The translations under genes and the position numbers were made by a program. The notes below the pieces were generated by a model. It saw only the letters and a program-made list of their open reading frames with translations. It did no database searches and was not told the DNA's origin. DNA of 64,000 bases from Ridgeia piscesae (taxonomy: Eukaryota; Annelida; Polychaeta; Sabellida; Siboglinidae): assembly GCA_025642075.2 (NCBI GenBank), contig JAODUO010000159.1, positions 80,001-144,000 on the forward strand, given 5' to 3'. Positions 51,201 through 58,290 of the stretch are shown here, one piece after another. The number at the start of each line of letters is the position of its first letter. The first letter of the stretch is position 1.

Positions 51201-52467
51201 AACAGTCCAGTATTACTGCAATAAATATTAACTACAATATTCACAACTTTTAGCATTATGCTTTCGTATAAAGTTATCTTTTTATGTGAAGATCAAGATG
51301 CATGTTATAAACTTAAAAGGACATATGCAAAGCAATGACTTTAACATAAAACAAATCTAACTATCACAAGTTTGAAGATAAGTTTTCAGATAGTCTTAAT
51401 TAACACTAAAAAACTCATTAATTTATTTTACATGACAACTTCCCAGAACTGTGTTTTAGAAAAGTATTTCTTTGATTTTACAATGTATCATCCTCTACAA
51501 GGTTCGAATGTTGCTGCAGTTAAATTGAACTTATAACTCACTTATTTATGTTAAAACAGTGGAACCTTATTTGAATGGAATGTTGTTCACAAAACTTCCA
51601 AACGTTGCTCATATAACCCAGTTTACACTATGCACGGGATGATTGGGGCAATGAGTTCCACATGGCTGGTTTTACCTGCCCACCCTCTTCAATCACATGA
51701 CTGATCGACGATCGTTCATATATACTCGTTGTAGCAGAAACCATGGCACTGTTGTTGCTACATTCCCCGTGACGATGATTCACAGATGCCACAAAGATTA
51801 CACTTCTACATTTTGACGACTGGGTATTGGTATTTAAATCCCATGTGTATCATATAGGCAAAATAATAGTGTTCTGTTACTACTGAATGCAGTGTAAGCT
51901 GCCTTGGAAGATCTTGGAAATTTGAATACTTTGGCCCTTTAGTTACCAGTTTGCTAAGTTTACACACCACAATTTGAATAATCATGCCTTCGGAAACCAG
52001 TTTTGTTAGGTAGACTGGTCTGTCACAAAATATTTCGTTGTTACTGTGCCCCATTGTAGACACCCACAAAGGGTCATGAGAGTACTGTGGTTATGACAAA
52101 ACTGGCATATGTTATAGTTTCCTAAAACCTAACCTAAAACTGTTAATCTAAAACTGTGGTATCAGTTCATTTTATAAGGTATTTTTGCACTGAATGAAAA
52201 CATCAAAATTATCTGTGACCATAAATTATAAAAACTTATCACACTGTGATAATGCTGCCATCACAGTTACTCATATCCCCATAGGAAAATCGCAATTTAT
52301 TTCTGTGAAGGAAATTAATATCCCTAATAGTAATGCAGTCATCTGGCTATTTCCCTGTGCCTTTGGCCCAGGGCCAAAGGCAATTTTTGTATGCTGAGGC
52401 TGCTCAAAAGTACTAACAATCATAGTGACATTTAGTTTAAGTGCAACACAAACTTCAATTATATATT

Positions 52468-52518
<51 letters not shown>

Positions 52519-55500
52519 TATATGTACAATCATTGAATGCTGAGGAACAGTGAGACAGAATACAGGATTACAGAAGAAGAGAAACCTAAATACATCTGTG
52601 TAGAGGTCAATTTTATCGATGTGATGATATGTTTTATTAAATCACATAAGTCTTGTATGCGCAATTGTAAATGTTTGACAAAACCAGTGAAAATTGAGTA
52701 AAAAACAAGTGTTTTTGTTGACCCACTGAGGGTCTGAACAAGGGTGATACACATTACAGTAAACCATGTCTATACATCACAAGTCAGTGCACTATGAATA
52801 GACACCATGGCATGTCAGTAACTAGACGTGGTACCACTCAACATCTGCTCTAAAAACCTTACTCAACACCAGGTCGAGTGACAAGCAAGGGAACTACTTC
52901 CATCACAGCCATAACTGTGTATGAAACAACTCACCTAGATGCCCGTCTAACGGTTCGGGGCTGGCAGAAGGTAAAGCAGGCTTAGCCTGCCTTACCTTGG
53001 CCTGAATACGGCTCCTCCGCTGCATGGCCGCTATAAACCACAAATCCTCACTGTCCTCATTTTGTCACCTTAACACAGTGTCACAGCGTATCCTTGTCAT
53101 GATTCCTCCGGTGGGTATAGAGACCATAAAGTCAACAAGACTGACCACATTGTACACGTAAATTGATCCTAAGTGTAGTTACATGCCAGTCTGTGAGCAC
53201 AACCGATTGCAACAGGACGTCGTCCACAACTGACACACAGACCCCAGTTTCACGCGTGAATGAGTCGACTTGAATCACCCCAGCTACCGGCATTGAAAGA
53301 CGCCAGAGATATACATCAGAGATACAGGTCAATAGACTTGAGTGACAGCTGAGACAGCCGCTCAACAAGTCAGTCTTTCTTCTCTCAGCGACAGGAATGT
53401 CTTTGTTTATGAGCGATTGTTTCAAATGAGACAACCATGTGGTACAAGGTAATTAATGTAAATGGTGGTGGCACAGATTGTTCTGTTATTTATACATGTG
53501 TTACTGAATATTTATTGCAGTGAATTAAACATGGACAGTGATTTATGTGTGCATATTAGCGGCATGGTCAAAAGTCAATCAACTCAAATCAGATACTATA
53601 AGTAGGTTCATGTAGTGTAAAACTGACTACTGGGCTAGCCCAAGCATTGATAATGACAGTCTGGAGTAAACCAACACATCTGTGTAGAATGTTCATGACA
53701 GCAACTACCAGAACAATTAATGTCAACAAATTTCTAAAATAATGGTCTAATAAAATGCACCACATGACATGTTGACTTAAGAAGCAGGTATGTTGGCACT
53801 AACGAAGACAGTTTGACCACCTTGATGCTTCCCACTGTGGGTGTTAGCTGGGCTTACAGTCTGTCCCCCATAACAGAAAACTGCAATTAACCACTGTGTA
53901 ACTGTCAAATTTATGATCAATTAAAGTTCCATTCAGATACAGACTCAGTCACATTATGTCGTTGTATACACAACTGTGAACTGCAATAAATTAATACAAT
54001 TGCTTATGGATAATGGAATGATTAAATAACAGAACATTTATCACAAACATAATCACAACTGTGTGATAGCTGCTGATACATAATTGACATGTACAGCCAA
54101 AGAATCCACTAATTACAGTTTTACCTGTGCACAATAACTTCACTCGCTCATCAGATGAGATGCTATTTCTAAAACACAGGTGCCATTCAACCTGCGCCTA
54201 CTCAGAAGTAAAATAACATCAGAACATCACAAGTGAAGTGTTCTGTTGTCAGTTATCACAGTGGTATCTTAAGATAACTAAGTCTTTTTTGAATACCACT
54301 TTGTTGTGTGTCTACTGTCTAGGTTTGATTAGAACCACAGCAGTAATTTAACACAGCACACTGGCACAGACTACACAACAACCACTTACACAGAAACAGG
54401 CCCAAAGAATGGCAGGCCTACGTGGACATCTGTGAGATTAGTCAGATTACGCACCTACAAATAATGTGTTACCCCACTCCAACATTCAAAACATAGGCAC
54501 ACTGACCCAGTGGTCACTGACCACCTGCTCTGTTGTTAGGTCAGTATTTTGCTTGGGTTGTGGCTCTGTGCGACCATTAAGTTTTCCAGGGACTTTCCAT
54601 TCACCTAGGCCTATTAATAAATATCAGCTTATCATCAACACTGGTCGCCAGAAAATACCTGATTATACAACTGTACTTTTTTTAATATTGTTTCAAAGCA
54701 GTCCATTTCCACTTGCTCATTATGCCATTGGTAACTAGGTAAAATGGGGTAAATTGAAGAGCAGTCACTTCGCTGCTGGACCAGTAAGTTTTTGAAATTG
54801 TTGGACCAGCTGAGCAGCACCAGTTGAACTGTCCCACTTCCATGACGAAAAGTTTAGGAACTTCCAACAAAAACACTAACACCTGTGCTCAACTGAAACT
54901 CAGACTGAAACAAGTATTGAAGGAGACTGAGGAGTATTCAGTATTCACATATCAGCTTGTGTGGTCAGGGTTTAATTATGCAGATGAGATGTTTATAAAA
55001 TGTTAGATGTCACCATGCAAACAGCGTGCCATCTTATCTTGCTATTGTATACTTGTCAGTCAACATGGCTCCTGTAGACCAACATCCCCAAAATGGGTTG
55101 TCTGAGAAATAAATCATCTTTTCTTAACCATCGCGGATCACTGGTCTTGTACTGTATGCACTAAGAAAACAGCAGGGGCCAGTGCTTGGGCTACATATGC
55201 AAAGGGATCAGTCATTTACTCAGAGAGAATTTCAAAGAACAAACCGCAAGTTTAGATAACATTCCAGTACAAGTGTGTGTGCAATCAAAGAACATAGACA
55301 ATGGAAATTGTAATCTGGAATTATACAGTGCAGTTGACTAAGCATTATCTTCAACTCGCAAACAATGCTATCAGTTATTACAAATACAATTATGACCCAT
55401 AATCAGATGTTGTGATTACAATGGCATTACCTAATTTTGTTGACACTAATACATTTATGACATGGACAAGTGGTCATCACATGGCATAACTAGTTATCTG

Positions 55501-58242
55501 CACGACAGTACATTTTTAAGCTTTAGGGTCAAAATTTACAGTTGTATAGTACTCCTGCGACAGTCTGAACTGTGCCAAGGGATTTAAGCATGACTGCTGT
55601 TGATATTAGTTTTGAGATGGCCAAATGTGTGGTTAACTGAATGACTTTTCATTCAATCAGACTCAAGGACAACAAAACATCTTTACAGAATGAAATGACA
55701 ATATGACCCCGTGCAGTATTCATATCATTAGTCCAGGTATTAATGCTGTTTTCATAAATTAGAGATGCCTCATTAAGCTGAACATACATACACAATTGTA
55801 GAGATAGCGACATGACACACAGCTACCTACACTTGGCCACAGAAGACCCCACAGAACAATACAAGTTAAGCTCTTCACCATCCTGCTGTGTTATGTGCAG
55901 GCTAAGGCAGAGAAACACATAATAAGCGATTCAGTCTGCAAATAAATGCCTTTGTTCTCATGGCTTTTGTTTGTTCACTGATATGCATAATCAGTTAACC
56001 TCTCAGCCAGGTCATAGACCCAACTATTGACTGCGAGTATTGACTGCGAGTAACTGCAGTAATTATTATGACTCATTGCTACCCTCCAGTCAACAAACAG
56101 TCATTATCAATGCTCTACTCACGCAGGGATGAAGCCATCAAGACCAAGTTATGGCTACACTATGCAAACCCATGATCACATCCTGGGACAAACATTTTGT
56201 AAATATACTAATGCATAATTTGATAAGTTATGTTTTTCTTCCGAGAACTACAATAAAGTAACTGTGACACAGGAAGAAAACAGCCACCAACTTTTTAACA
56301 ATTATAAAATCTTTATTCTCAACAAAATGAAAAATGTACATATTAATGCACATGTCACCGAAAAACTGTTTATATTTTATGGCAACTAACGAACAATGAT
56401 AATTGTGTTCACATAAAATTTATTATGCGCAGGAGCGGCAGCTTTCAGTGTGTCTAATTACAAGTTTTCATTTGCCAGGCTTATTCAGTGACACTGACGG
56501 TGCTTGTGAAGTCAATAAGTTATAAGTTATTGATCAGAGGACACACTAACACATGCCTATCTACCTCAACGACATGACTGACCACAGTCATTCAGCCCCG
56601 CCCTGTCCAGGTGTTATTGCTTCTTCACTGACAACGGCCTTGTTAATCGATTGTGCTAACTACACAACGGTTGACTCGACAGTGACACTGACACCATTTG
56701 GTAGGTCTTATAGAAACTCTTTAAAATGGATTGTGGAGTTATCACAGGTATGTATGACAACTTTTTTTGCATTTTTAAAGCACTTTTACTTACAATTTAA
56801 TAGCAATAACAATGTACCATAATCAATTAACCTTCTTCATTGACAAGTTTTTGATGCAATAAACTGCAAACTTTATTTTATTTTAGTCTAAACGGTAACT
56901 AAACTGGATTGTCAAAAAATCAGCACAGCTATATTTGTGTATGGTATTTTTATGCAAGCATGTGCTATATGAAAATAAATGTTGACACCACCCCTTTACT
57001 GTTTTTTTTGGTCTGCAATGACACTATGCTTAGTGACATTTGGCACACACTACTGCACCATACACATCAGTCACAATTTCTGGCTGTGTGTCAAGTTTCA
57101 GTATTTTGTTTATTAAAAAAAATTCAATTTGCATTTGACAATGCTGGTAGTAAAAAGAACAGTGTTTAGTCTGACACCTACGAGCTGTATCAATGTCCAG
57201 CCTCTTTTTCTTGGCAAGCTACATGATAATGAGAATGCTTACACTGGTGTTGTTGCGCTAGGATTTTCTAAGGATATTGGTATTGTTATTATCATATGGT
57301 GCAAATATTAAATTATCACTAAAAGCATTGCAGCCATGTCTGATCTGTTGATGTTCTATCCTGACTTGACCTACTTATCCCTGTTGTTATCTGGGTCACA
57401 AAATGCCTATAAAACACATCACTCAGTCTTCCACTGATGTCGTCCTCAGACTATTCTGCCCAATGTCTTCATCCAAACACTGAGTTCAATGAACATCTTG
57501 TCTTGTAACTCTTGAGTCTGCCACTCCACTTAAGATTCCCAGAATAGCACCTCATCTATGATCTCTCCTTTGTGGCAATCATGATGTCCTTATGCACTGA
57601 ATTGTGTGAAGCAAGTCATATGATACAGGTTGCCTGATTGATGCCATGCAACAACACTGTACAGACACAACAATGCAGCTATTGGGTAACTTGTGTACTG
57701 CTGTGTTCCAATTGTGTATTGAAACAGCTGGTTATTTTTATCCTGGTGGGCCACTCACATTCTTCTAAAGATGTCAAATCAGCAATTGGTTAAACTGAGA
57801 TCTTTCCACAGATGAGAACATTACATATACAGGCTGTACAGCTGGTGCTAAGAACACTTTGTAAAGGTACCATACAAACTTTATAACATATTTTTCACTA
57901 AGTTTGAAATTCCACATGTATTTAGTCAACCATGGCAACCTTCAAGACTGACAGAGCTGATAAACCAGTTATGCAGCAGTAATATGTTGCTCAACAGTAT
58001 ATGAAATATTATCTAACGTACACGCTAATATGGAATGTGTACCTGTAGACCTTCTATCAGATACTGACGCTGATAGTGAAACAAGTCAATCCCATGGGTG
58101 TGTAATGATCAGCTTGGACAGAGATATATTATCATAAATCAGACACTTGTTGAAATAATGTTTTTCATCACCCAATACCTTGGTACTACACCACTATCTA
58201 ATGATTCAAACCCATGATAAAGGTTTCTTATTTCAAGAAACT

Positions 58243-58290
<48 letters not shown>

